A DNA stretch of 64,000 bases, from positions 755,435 through 819,434 of the forward strand of contig CAADRB010000009.1 of NCBI GenBank assembly GCA_900708905.1, written 5' to 3'. The DNA is from Hymenolepis diminuta. Lineage: Eukaryota > Platyhelminthes > Cestoda > Cyclophyllidea > Hymenolepididae. The position numbers were made by a program, and so were the translations under genes. Shown here piece after piece: positions 36,115 through 48,065 of the stretch (position 1 is the first letter of the stretch; every line of letters begins with the position of its first letter). The notes under the pieces were generated by a model. It made no database searches. It was not told the origin of the DNA and saw only the letters and a list, made by a program, of their open reading frames with translations.

Positions 36115-38446
36115 ACCCACTTATAGTCCTTACCTAGCTGAGCAGAAAAATGAGCCTCAGGTTTGATTAGAAACCTTCGTTTTCGATAAAAAATCACATT
36201 CAGATATTTATTTTACCCACTCTTCGTTTTATATATCTGCCTGTTGATTGTTCAAAACAATTACTTTTGTTAATTGTCAATTAAAAACATAAAATTTTCC
36301 GACAAAATTGCATATTCTTTCATGAATTTTAAAATTTGAATGCAGTATTTAATAAATTCTTAGTTTAAATGTTAACTATAAGAACTAAGTATACATAATT
36401 AATTCTAAGTATATCCAGAGCTAAGAAAAAGGACGAAAGTTTTATAACAAATTGTTCATTTGCTACCCAAAAAAGAACAATAAAATATTTTTGCGAGTTT
36501 TAATTATTCAAGCTCCGAATAAACAAAACGGCAAATATGCGGAAACGAGAATAAGAATGAAGCGGAAGAGGATTTAGTAAGAGGTAGGCAATGCAGTCTG
36601 AAGTTCATACGTCATATTTAATTCTAATTATTAGGCATTGGGCTGTATATATTCTTTTAAGAACTGTTTCTCTATGCATCGGAGTGATATTTAATATAGC
36701 GATTTGAATCCCAGGTTCATGGGTGAAATTTGTTGTTTGTTGACTAGGTAATTTCATTCATTATTTGTCTTGCCACCTCTATTCCACTCAACAAAAATTT
36801 ATTAATTCATACATTTTACCCTTACCAAAATTAATTTCTACCAAATAATTTCGGTAATAGTCTTCACATTTACAAAGATTTTTTAATAAAATTCATTTTC
36901 TATAGAAAAGAGAAATACTGCTAGTTCTAAGAAGATGTAACCGAGATAAATAGTCAAAAGATTCATTGTGATACCACATTCTCTGTTTTTTCTCTCCTTT
37001 TTTAATGAAAATCAAAGGAGAAAAATCAATTTCTTCCTTTGCAATTTAATGAATATTAATTTTTGGCCATCAAATTATATTACCATACTTCAATTAAAAG
37101 AGATTTTTTTTAATTAGCCGCAGCAGGAATGCAACATTTTCGTGAGGATATTTTTCAGCCTCCCCTTTCTACTATAATCAACTCTTTTTGAAAATGTGAA
37201 TTTTATTGTTTATATAAAAATGAATCTTAACCACGCTAAGGTTATATCAACGTTTTATAATTAACACAAACATGACATTAAGTATGAAAGAGAATAAAAT
37301 TAAAAAAATTATTGAATATTTGATTAATTATTTCCTGAATATTTTAGTTATGCAATTACATATCAATTAAATACATCCGACTATAGAAAAAACTGCCGTT
37401 TATTAACTTAAACAAAGTTAAATGAAACTGTACAAAACACCGTTTATTTTCAGAAAATGAAATAAGGATTGTGTTTTATTTTTTTAACGTCAGATGGTCC
37501 TATTATTTTGTTATTTTTTCTTAATGCTTTCCAGAAAAAGTGCAAATAATTTAACAAAACAAGACATAACTATTCGTTCCAATCTCGATCTAAATTCTTA
37601 ACCAATCGGAACAGCCATACTTGTTAAATGAGTAGTCTGTTATGCCAATCCTGAAAGCTCAAAGTTAACTACGACACCTATTTAAGGGATACAGGACAGA
37701 AGTTTTTGGTGTCTTATTTGGTTCTGCAGTCAAAAATTTATTGCATTTCAGTTTCTAACAGTAATAAGGTGTATTGTATTATCAGTTATAATTTTATTTA
37801 ATATAACAGCATTATATGGAAGCCCCAGAAGAATTTGCGGGCAATCATATCATCAGTTAGTTTTGATTAGAAAATCGTGCCTAACATTTTGCATTCTTTT
37901 GATCTTTCGTGAGCATTTTTATATGCATCTTTCAGAGCTCTTTGTTGTCGCAAGTTTGAATTTTTAATTTCTTCTTATTTCAGAAAAAAACTAACTAAGC
38001 AAAGTTGCCCAATTTTTACAAATAATAGCATGAGCTCTTACGATTATGAAGTCTCCACGGAGCAGGTTGTTTGAACTCTGCATATATTAAAACAATCTGT
38101 TGAAGAATATATGGTAACACATATTTATAATATTTTTAGACTTCAAATTTTAGGACGTAAGTCATAAAATCAAAGTTAATGAAAACTTGTTTTCTTCTGA
38201 GTTTTCTCTCCATTGTTCGTCAATGTATTCCATATTTTAATAAATTAAACAAACCAATCTATTTCAAAAATGAAATCAAAATTGAATTTTAATATTTGAT
38301 TTTGTTTTAAGATCAGAAATAATCGACGACTCAGCATACTATAACGCAGGTGGAGCATGAGAAGGCTTCGATAACAAAACAGTTCTTCTGCAAGTCAATC
38401 AACCCTTTAATCCAACTTAATATACGCTGAATTAATACTAAAAAAA

Positions 38447-38571
38447 TTATACGCCAAATACAAACATATTTTTGTATGTTTGTTCTAGTTCTGCATAACT
38501 GCTAAGTTTTGAGGTTGAAGATCCAAAAATTAGCGATGACGGTGGTGTACTCATATAATCATATGAATGCC
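38447..38571 (-). other. Isolated phase-1 terminal exon candidate
   Basis: On the minus strand, after ACGAAATGTAG, the phase-1 reading is GHSYDYMSTPPSSLIFGSS and continues to a stop after about 41 residues (ends NMFVFGV). No upstream exon found. Confidence 0.25.
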
Positions 38572-39277
38572 CTACATTTCGTGCATTATGATTTAATTTA
38601 AATTTAACATTCAAACATTCAAATTTTAAAATATTATAGTCAGCATTTAATTTGTAAATGCTTAAAATAATAGAACATGATACTGCATAAACACCATGAC
38701 CATCTGATTTTTGTTTTTTCATTGTGGGGCAGTGCATAACTAAGTGCACAATTAACAGTGCGACACTAAAAGCTAGATTTCAAATTATGTCAATCATATT
38801 AAAAGTGATTGTTTTTGTGAAATTAAGGGATTAATGACACTTGAACCAATGACAAATGATATTTTATTTTTTTAACCAAATTAAAGATAAAACTGTAAAA
38901 ACAGAGAAGTGATGACTTTGGAGATTTTATTAATTTTTAGTTGACTAAAAATAACTTCTACTAGTGTAAAATACATGAATATGTTGGATTGGCATAGATC
39001 CATTTAGAGAGGTCATTAGTCTAATTTCAGATAGTTAATGTTCATGAAAATTTGGGTTTCATAAGCAATGGTTAATCAGCAGAGGAGTTAGAGAGTCGAA
39101 AGATGAACACAGCAAAATCACTTAGTCTGAATAAACATGTCCCATAATATTAAAGTTAATACTTTTTTTAAGGATTGAAATAGATTTTACTATCAAACAT
39201 CGTAGTTCAATTTTAATACTTTTCTTTAATTGCCCGTTATTTAACAAATATTTGGACTAATATAAACGCTCCATTAT

Positions 39278-39478
39278 GCGTCAGTGGCGAATTGGTCACC
39301 ATGCACGTCTGCCATGTCAGACGTCATGGGTTTCGTTCCTGTTGACGCACACTCAGTAATTGGAATAGTCAGGCGCACTGTTTAAGATAAATTAGCATGG
39401 AGCGTGATAGAATTTGAGTTACTCTCTATGGAAACCCCTTGATGCCACTCTCCACTCAAGATGAGCGTTGAAAAAGGC
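39278..39478 (+). repeat. tRNA-derived SINE-like element, forward copy
   Basis: The first 72 nt (39278-39349) look like a tRNA. There is a 7-bp acceptor stem (GCGTCAG with TTGACGC, one G-T pair), an A-box-like TGGCGAATTGG and a B-box-like GGGTTTCGTTCC. The anticodon loop is 6 or 8 nt and there is no CCA, so it is not a functional tRNA. The tail (ACTCAGTAATTGGAATAGTCA, then TTGATGCCACTC) matches the copy at 57955-58165. Confidence 0.65.
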
Positions 39479-39904
39479 CTTCTCAAATAAGCCTGTAGAT
39501 TAAGATAATAATATACAATTCATAAGATTTTCATTACAGACAATATTTTTTTATTTTTTTAATTGTGAGTTTGTTGATCAACTGTCAAACTGTTTGATCG
39601 CAGTTTGAGAGTGGGAAAAAAAGTCGTACAATCACTAACATTGTTTGAACGAAGTTTAATTAATTGATTTGAGATGTGTTACTTTCCAATTTTTTGTGAA
39701 TTTTGAAAATTAACGGAATTTTGACCTTTAAAATAACTAAATTTAGCAATAAAGACTAGTAGGACAGTGAGTTGATGAGTAATAAACGGGAAAATAAAGG
39801 GGGCTGTGGTGTGTAAAATTCAAGTAAACAAGTACTATACAGTCTTATTTGGTATTATGAATAGCAAACAAACGCTTCAGTAACGTTAAATAGAAATTGT
39901 GTCC

Positions 39905-40335
39905 ACCTTCAGTGGGCACAGCCAACTGAGCTCTGCTAACCGCTATCTTTCTCATCCTTGCTATGATAAGGCTGTAAGCTCATGAATCACATTAAGAAAA
40001 TTTCCTCTTCTCAGCCATTTGAGGAAAAACGAAATAAAGCCGCAAAACCGACTCTTTCTGATTAAAAAATACCGGTAAATAAACACTAAACATTGTGGAT
40101 AAGTATTTGCTATGATCCAGGGGACAAATCATAAAATGTGAATTTCCGAATACGAACCGTCCACTTAATAAATATTATACATCTGGATTTCAAAAATCAA
40201 ATGAGGTAAGATTCTCGGTCTCCTCCAGATCATTATTTGTCCGGCTTATTGTTAACCGATTTCAGTTGCTTCCCACAATTAAAAATTGTACAATTTTTTA
40301 TGTCACTGTGGGTAGTAATAATAATGGGAATATTA
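39905..40335 (+). repeat. Dispersed repeat R1, copy 2
   Basis: Matches copy 3 in its first half (CCAACTGAGCTCTGCTAACC, CTGTAAGCT, GCAAAACCGACTC, TGATTAAAAA) and copy 1 in its second half (ATCCAGGGGACAAATCAT, AAATCAAATGAGG, TTCCCACAATTAAAAATTGT). It is therefore the fullest copy and shows that copies 1 and 3 belong to one family. Confidence 0.7.
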
Positions 40336-40756
40336 ACACATGGAAGTTATTCAAAGCTGATAGAATTGCATTTATATTTTCTTCCTCAAAATAATAATTT
40401 TGAAATGAAGGAACCAAAGGAAGGACAAAGAAATATAAATCTTGATCTCCTACAATTTTCATCAAATTGCTTCCATAGCTGACTTCCAATCGAACGATTC
40501 AGAAATCTTATAGAATTAAGTTTTGCTTACCAAGAGGCCCTAATTGAAGTCGAACTATGTAGAAATCATAGTCATAAAGGATGAAATTTCCGAATTTATT
40601 CACCTCGATACTCATTGTATTGAGAGCTATGCCCATGATGTCCAAATCGCGTGTTGAGTAGGAGAATTTATTTGAATAGATTAAATAGAGAAGAATCATA
40701 TTTGTTTCAAAGGATAAAGTAGAAAAAAGTAATAATGGAAAATGATAAAAACACAT
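40298..40756 (-). CDS. Low-confidence two-exon small protein with hydrophobic ends
   Basis: Exons 40756-40531 and 40482-40298 on the minus strand, with a 48-nt intron (CTTG|GTAAGC ... GATTGGAAG|TC) in phase 1, give 136 residues. The N-terminus (MCFYHFPLLLFSTLSF) looks like a signal peptide and the C-terminus (VLIFPLLLLPTVT-stop) like a GPI-anchor or membrane tail. Against it: each frame alone is within chance length for this base composition, the acceptor lacks a pyrimidine tract, and the 3' end overlaps repeat R1. Unrecognised. Confidence 0.25.
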
Positions 40757-43700
40757 TAGTATTTCTCTAGAAGTTTTTTATTGAATATAAAATGGCAATG
40801 ATTCAGGTTCAAATAGAAACAATTTTGCTCAATTTTTTCCAGTTGGTTTGCTACCTTAATAAAATTAATACGATTTTCCCCCTTTTGATTGGAACCTTGA
40901 ACTAATCTTCTTGTTTAATGTGGTATAAATCAATAAAATAACATTTTCATCCACCTAGATAAACTCTGATGAAGGTTTACATCTTAATTAATCCAACACA
41001 TTTGTGTAAATTTTAGTTAAAAATAAACAAACATTTGCAGTTTATGAATTAAGAATATATTACATAAAATATTTTACCGAATTTTTCATAGAAGTATTTG
41101 GAAATGCTACTAACTTATGTTATCGGAAAAAGGTAAAATGATCTACTGTAGGTTTGCATAACATTAACCACTTTTATAATATCTTTTAATGAATTATATA
41201 GATTCACTTAGATCACGTTCGCAGTTTTTGGTAAGTTGTAGAATTTAAATTTAACTGAGGATAAAGTGCGATCATTATGGGGATGAAGAAGGCCGAAGAA
41301 AATTTAATCAGGCGAATTGTAAAAACAGATTACAATTAAGAACAAACGAAGCGTATTTGATTAATTAATAATAAGAAACGAAGGGGTAGAAAACAAAAAT
41401 TGGGAAAAAAAGGGTGTGCATTTGAGAGATTTTAATATTTACTAAATTATTGCCAGAAGTATTTTATGCAAATTCATTCTTATTATCTTAATTTACATGT
41501 AAATTTGGAAAATAGAATGAAATAAACCAAAAATTTGCGTTTAACCTTAATTTTTAGTCGATCACAAACCAAAGAGGTAGAATTATTCTGAGTTTTAAAA
41601 ATTAATACGCATAGGTCGTGACATATTCAAGTTCTTCTAGCAAAATAACTTCTTATTCGTTTTAAAAGGACATTATGCGGCCTCAGTTTACTCTATTTAA
41701 GCATTCTCAGCTGCACATGAACTAAAATTGTCTTTTCTCTCATTTGACAAATACATTCCAGTATGTAATTTTTGCATTGCAAAATTAATTATTTTGTTGC
41801 ATAAAAGAAATAAAATTATATTCAATTTATAAACCACACTTTAATTTTTGATGGTACAAATTGTGATGCGGAATGACTGCTAAGCTTTACAAGCTAAAGA
41901 TGATACAGCCTCTACAAATAATGAAGTTGCTTGCCAATATTTGGAGTTTAAATATATGCACTACTGTTATCAATATAGTATAAATTTCATTGTTTATAAA
42001 TTATTATGAAGCAAGGCAATAAACTAATCATATTACCGTTTTCATTAAGAAATGCATCGGTTATGTGAATTTGAAAGCATTTAAATTAGTTGGGCTCTTT
42101 TAATAGAATAAACATTTTCCTTTAAATTTAAAGCGCACCCCTCAATTAACAATTAACCGCATATCATTTTTAAGGCAGAGAATATTATTTATTTTCATCT
42201 TTTTCAGCAAATGTAACCAAAAGAAATTAACTAATAAACTGTAATTATGTTTTTTATGTTAGAACACGTCGGCCCTTTTCCACCAAATGGGACATCCGTT
42301 TTACGGGATTAAGAAACATGAATATATCCCATATTGAGATTCGGAGACCTCATTTGAAATAAAGCACTAAGATGAGCTACACAATTATAGCATTGTTACA
42401 CGTTTTCAGATTTGTTTAATTTGATAAATCAAGAGTCCGAAAAATACGCCTGGCTTTTGAGCTAAGAACAGAAGCAAATGAAAAAGGGATTTACAGGTTA
42501 ATATTTATAAAAATAAGCTTTAGGTTTAAAAAGATCTGACATCTTATTTATTTAAATGAGTTAATTTATTTAAAAACCAAGGATCGTTATATTTATTTAG
42601 AAATATGTTTGCAAAACTGAAAGAAAAATATATTTAATCTGTTTGTTGAATCATCATTTATTCACACATATCTCTTTACGGTTTATTAGGACTGAAAAAA
42701 ATTGATGGTATTATAACCCGACTTGAAGGAGTCAAAGGAGATCCTAGTGAAAAATGCGGTCGGTTCACTGACTGTTGTGTGGAAACCAGTGTCTAATCAA
42801 ATTCTTTTTCTGGGGACTCTGAATGATTATGATATTAACAGACGTTGCGATTAATGAAAGCGGAATAAAAACTAACATAATTTTTCCAGCCATATTTAAG
42901 GAATAGATTCCTTTTAATATATTCAAAACAAGCTTTTTTAAATAAATGAGGAATGCAAAAGACACCTTATCAATTACTATCCGTGTCAGGTACTGATGAT
43001 CAACGATAACGACAGGCTAATTTTCTGAGAGTGGAAAGAGAATAATTCAGGACGTTAATGGAAAAGAGGTGACTAAAATTAAGGAAATCAGATGGTATCA
43101 AATTTATTTCAAAAGTGGTGTTTTCTTTGTGATTAGAGGATTCTACATTAGCAAATTAAAGAAAATGCGTAAGTTGGTATTATAAAATATTGCTACCAAT
43201 GTCCCGATTTCAGAAAGAAGACAAACCCTTAAACATACGGGACTAGTCTAATAACCAGACAAGATCAGATTCATAGATGCATTTTAGAATCTACCTATAT
43301 ATAGCGAACCAATCATTGGTCTTCACTGCCAGAACGACCCAAAATATGAGTGAGATCTATAAATACTTGAATTCATCATGCCCTAATCTACCACGATTAT
43401 AACGTTTGTAACTTGTTGATGACATGGAGTCGATATTACTCTTACAGTATACAGCAAAGCATTACTTTCCTTCCTATTGCAGGTCTTTACTCTGTCTTGA
43501 TAAACGATAATTTGGAAGGAGAAGTGGAGGGTATACAGCATCATAGAGTACACGCTTGATGGCTTCTACATCTACATGTCCTCATTGTTGAATGGTGGGT
43601 TATTAGCGGTCGTTCATCTAACGAGCAAAGAGGGCATAATAGTTATCAGCCTTACCTTATTTATCAAGCCTCACCTGCCCATCGTTGATGCTTGGTTTCT

Positions 43701-45674
43701 TCTCTACAATTCGGATTCCCATTTCCATTCCCCTTAGTCATTCAATATTCATATATTTCTACTAAACACTTTGTTTTCCTCTTTGAGAAAGACAGTTTTT
43801 CCTGTTAGCCTTCGGGAAGATCGTAGATCTGATTTTCATTCTCGGTAGCAGATAGAATGCATAGCCTGAAAAATAGATAAGGACCAAAATTAAACACCAA
43901 AACTGTTAGTCTATCTATCTGAAAATATCACCATATTTGTTTAGAGTTACTAAGAATTGGTAAAATTGAATGTTTCAATAAACAATTGTGAAAAATATTT
44001 TGCACATAAATGTTACTTGTGCAGCTGAGCGTGTGCTCAAATAAGAAGTGTCTTTCTTGGTTAAATTTTTGGGCATTCAAATAATTATCACAAGGAGAGA
44101 GAAAACGGCATTCCATTGAAAGTCGATCTTTGGATTTTAGTTTTAATGTATTTTAATTCATTATATTTATTCCTGTTAGGCAACTTCTTTTATCTATGAA
44201 GCACTATGCAATTCTCTCAGTAAGCGGTATTTTCTAATCATCATTTAGATATTTAATCTCTTTTTTGCTACGTCACCAGAAAATTCGTATGTCTACTTAA
44301 TAATTGATATTATTACCAGGTTGTAACAGAAGTTCTGTCCAATTTTTGATCTATGTGTTTAGGTCACAATTACTTCAATTCAGCTTCTTAATGTTGTATG
44401 CCTATCTATGCTAATTAATAAAATATTATTTCTTCTTTCAGATTGTCTGATAATTATTGTTGTTGATAACTATTTCTAGCCCTAATATACCCTCCAAATA
44501 AAGAGCATATCAGGCATATTTTACTCTTTGAATTTCATCAAGGAAATACGGCAAGCTCAGCAGCAAAAACTCCCAAAGACACTTATGCAATTGATGTTGT
44601 GAATGAAAAGACCTGCAGAGGGCGTGAAGGTGGTTTCTACCTTCACGTCTCAAATCATGAAAAATTGTTTGAATAAGGAAACATTAAGCGAGTCCTATAA
44701 GGTAAGAAAGGGGAAAGGATATCAAGAAAAACCAAGTAATTTAGTCAGGGCATCTGGTATACTACTTTGAATAGACTTCCAAAATCATTGGTGAGGTTAT
44801 GTCCACAACATTCAGAGCATCTTCTCTGGAATTTATCCACCTTTATATGTACTCCCTTTGTAAATACGCTTCCGTCTGTTACCCGCATCTCTGCTGCGAC
44901 CATGGCAACCACCAGTACTTTAGACCACTCCATCTCTTCAGATTGCCCAACTCTTCGCTACTCTAAGATAAGGACCCAAATGCTAGTCTATCCATCTACC
45001 AATATCACCATATCTGTTTAATTAACTGTAAGAGTTACTAAAATTGAATATTTGAGTAAAAATTTATAAAAATCGACGTTGTTAGACAAATTTGTAATGT
45101 ACGGTAACCATTTTTTGTTGTAGTTGTAATTACTATTTGTTTGTGACTTTTAACAAATTTAAATTAATTTGCTTCAAGATTTAAAATTTAAATATTAATA
45201 GCATGGAGGCTTCTAACTGATTTATTTCTACTCAAAATGATATGATTTGGATTCGACACTTCAATAATGGCTCGACATATCTCTGTTTATTCAACTTCGT
45301 AAACGTTGAAATGTAGGTGAAATATGCATTCAACTGATTTGCTAAATTCCTCAGACAACTTTGTTAACTTAACATTAAGCTATCTCCACTCTGCTATGTT
45401 AGGATCATGTAAATCGTTTCATTTCATCTTAGAGCATTCCGCTTCCTCAAAATTCGGAAAATGAGGCAATGTGGCAAGACTGATAATCATAATTATACTG
45501 CTGGATTTGAAACTTTTTGCTTTACACTGGTTTATAATTAATTTTTCATGTTAGTATATTTTCAGCAAGCAATTTTAATAAAATCACTTTAGTCAGAATG
45601 CAGTAAAGATAACTATTAGATTATGAAATGTATATTAAACTTTGAATTATTCAACTTTCTAATTATCATTGATT
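40757..45674. other. AT-rich spacer with a short duplicated segment
   Basis: No gene supported. Segments at about 43880-43965 and 44970-45045 share AGGACCAAAA or AGGACCCAAA, GTCTATC-ATCT, AATATCACCATAT and GAGTTACTA, so they are diverged copies of one repeat tail. A GC-richer patch at 44760-44960 has open frames on both strands but no recognisable protein. Confidence 0.4.
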
Positions 45675-46766
45675 TTATATGTAACCATTTCTTCCATATG
45701 GTCGAACAGCTGTGGATACACCTCTACCATAAGGCATCGCTAAAATGGAAAGCAGCACAAATATCATATGTTTTTTGATCTTTTTATATAAAATGTAATT
45801 TACACTTTATGAACTTACGTGTGACATTTCGGTAGAAGTTTTGAGAATACCGATTTGGGCCGTCAGGTCCTATTAAAATTTGAATAGTAGAAACTTTTGT
45901 ATTTAATCAGTAGCATTCAAAAGCGTGTCATATCTTACTAGATTCAGAAGATGAACAACCTTCAGTTGCGAGAAAATCGGATTCACCTTTAAAAATATAA
46001 AAGACCGTAACTAATTATTGAATTTTTAAGATAGTTGTATATAAAAATTAACCATTAAATGATTTACGTCTTATTAAATTATGAATTTGCGGGTTAGCTT
46101 TCAATCGGGTTTGAATTGGCGAGCCGATATTAACTATATATTTATATAAAGAGAAAAAAATAAACCGTAATAATAAATTAGGAAATTGATATATAATTAA
46201 CCTTATTTATGAAATTAACTTTGTCATATCATTACCTGGAGGAAGGTCTCTGTATCCCTCTACGCGTCGTGGGCAAGTTACTGTCTCCTTTGCTAGGCAT
46301 CGTTCTAAAGTTAAACAAATGTTTATTTATAGAAATAAATTCCGATACTGTAATGATTAAGGATATAAATCACGTACCACATGAACACGTACTATCACTA
46401 CTGAAAGAGCCTTAATTAAAAATGAAATAATTATGTATTTAATGATAATGAAATTGTTAATTGAACTAGGAGCAATTGATTTAAGTTGTTATTAGTTAAC
46501 ATAGGAAAGTTAGGCCACCGCATCGTTAACGCTATCAACTCACTTGCTCTTTTTCTTCTGCCTTAGTTAAAAATTTTGATTTTTAACTACATATTCAAAA
46601 TAACAGTTCATCAATGTCATAGCGTTCAACTTACCCATTTTCGCGAAGTTAATAAATTTAACATCGACACCGAGCCAAGTCTTCAAGAAAGCGCGCTTTT
46701 CTTTCTGGTGCCCAATCAGATTGTCGTATTTTAGCATGAATTCACAATACTCGCATGCATCAAGGG
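45675..46766 (-). CDS. Cassette gene B: unrecognised protein, phase-1 exons (5' end uncertain)
   Basis: Exons on the minus strand: 46766-46635 (132 nt), 46304-46236 (69), 46133-46068 (66), 45986-45939 (48), 45869-45819 (51) and 45739-45675 with stop. All five introns are phase 1 and the internal exons are multiples of three. The first exon reads ALDACEYCEFMLKYDN and on to TWLGVDVKFINFAKM, with a CXXC pair. Later exons give CLAKETVTCPRRVEGYRD, ATEGCSSSES and a C-terminus with PYGRG and RPYGRNGYI. Every exon has strong splice sites, mostly GTAAGT-type donors. An in-frame stop just before the 46766 acceptor shows that another exon is needed upstream. A possible one is 46876-46855 (MHFISSH, weak donor GTTTCG), about 140 bp below a TATA box. 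Family not recognised; no signal peptide seen in the supported part. Confidence 0.72.
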
Positions 46767-46876
46767 CTTAAAAAGTTTAACCTCATCAGCTGGATAATTG
46801 AATTAAAATGAATCAGATAATCTCTTTAGAAAGAAAAAATGGAAACTTCGAAACAATGTGAAGAAATGAAATGCAT

Positions 46877-47624
46877 CTTAATTCATTATACACTAATGTT
46901 AAATGAAATCGATATGGATTACAGAAGAAACAATTATGAAAATATTTCTTAATTTAGGTGATTAATTGAAGGATTGTGAAGAAAACTGTTTTTAAATAAG
47001 TTAAACCAGCATGCTTTTATACGGATGAAATACCGCGACTGCCTGGAATTGAGATACATTAATGAATTTGGGCCTTATTAAGAATCGGTTGCTCTAAAGA
47101 CCATCCCAGTTTTTTTGAGATTTCATTTATGCGTAAGTTGTGCATCAATCAATAAAAGCTGGAAGTTTTACACAGAGCCATCCTGAAATTTTGCCATTTT
47201 TATCATCTAGGTTTACTTTTCCGTATCTGTTAAAGCATTTTAATTTCTAATTAAAATTTGTATTTTGCTATTACGATTCCCACCATTTAATGATGAAAAT
47301 GGAGTAGGGCAAGACCATCTATTTACCGTAGCAAGTCTTATTATGTCTGTTCATAGTGGCTTACAAAGGAGATAAAATCAGATACACCCTCTAGGCGTAC
47401 ATGATTTACTCACAATTCAGCTTTCACGAACGGAGCCTAGACACGTAACTCAGTTTCACTTCCTACATTGGTCACTTTTATCCATCGTTCTGATTTGAGA
47501 ATGGTTGTTTTTCCTATTAGCCTGTAGCAGACTTTGTTGGGGCTAACAAGAACCGAGGTCACCAACTTAAGAGTTACCAAATTGTAGGAACTAATGAACC
47601 AGATCTTCATTGTAGAATCTAAGA
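46877..47624. other. Upstream region of cassette gene B
   Basis: AT-rich, holding the TATA candidate. No further exon for gene B could be identified with confidence. Confidence 0.35.
47014..47021 (-). promoter_or_regulatory. TATA box candidate upstream of cassette gene B
   Basis: TATAAAAG on the minus strand, about 140 bp before the only plausible nearby start codon (46876). Isolated motif in AT-rich DNA, so only suggestive. Confidence 0.25.
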
Positions 47625-48065
47625 ATATAGCTAACACCTAACAAGAGCGACAACAGTTACAGAGCGCAACATCAAGAACTGACTAAGCCAAAATGTATTA
47701 AACAAATCACTATGAGGATTCAAAACTTGGGCTATGAGAGGAAAGGGTTGGAGAAGATAAATGACAGGTATGAGTTAAAAAAACGATGTGGGAGCAAGAA
47801 AATGAGAGGCAAGCATGCGAGCCAATAACTGCAAAGCATGTATGCTTGTGTGTGTGCTTGTAGGCTTGAAAATGCAATGACAATTGTAGAGTAACTTGTG
47901 TATGGATAAACGCGTTTAGATATGACACATATTGGTTTTGAGTCTTGGGGATATAAAGACATCACTTCGGCTTCGTGGACAGAAGACCGAAGTATTGACC
48001 TAGTGAATGCGAATAGAGTAATTCTGGAAATGCACGAGAATCGCCCTTCAAGTCTTTTATAGCAT
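47625..48065 (+). repeat. Dispersed repeat R2, copy 1
   Basis: Colinear with 50972-51425. Shared landmarks in order: GAATATAG, CTAACA(A)CTAAC, ATGAGGATTCA, GCAAGC-TGCG, GTTTGAGTC-like block, GGATATAAAGACATCAC, CGGCTTCGTGG, ACCGAAGTA, GATGCGAATA-type block. About 440 bp, higher in GC than its flanks. Class unknown. Confidence 0.7.

Larger units (their letters stand above)
28922..39277. other. Long AT-rich, gene-poor stretch
   Basis: No complete gene supported. It holds four isolated candidate exons (listed separately), a possible degenerate tRNA-like repeat near 31930-32050, and a short perfect hairpin at about 34603-34624 (AGGCAGG/CCTGCCT arms). A minus-strand frame at 31314-31670 (118 codons) is at the limit of chance and has no recognisable feature. 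Confidence 0.4.

Noticed and set aside
38151..38160. Apparent 3-nt exon (TTTTAG GAC GTAAGT) on the plus strand
   Set aside because: Acceptor- and donor-like strings meet by chance often in this DNA, and no neighbouring exon supports it.
39278..39349. Functional tRNA gene
   Set aside because: The 72-nt unit has a good acceptor stem but the anticodon loop is not 7 nt, the B box is imperfect, and the sequence continues into a repeated tail. It is a SINE head.
42765..42965. Short minus-strand frame with a leader-like segment (MAGKIMLVFIPLSLIATS)
   Set aside because: Only 42 codons from the ATG, hydrophobic composition is common in AT-rich frames, and no partner exon was found.
44745..45021. Overlapping open frames on both strands in a GC-richer patch
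   Set aside because: No known motif. The patch ends in a repeated tail also present near 43.9 kb, so it is more likely repeat-derived.
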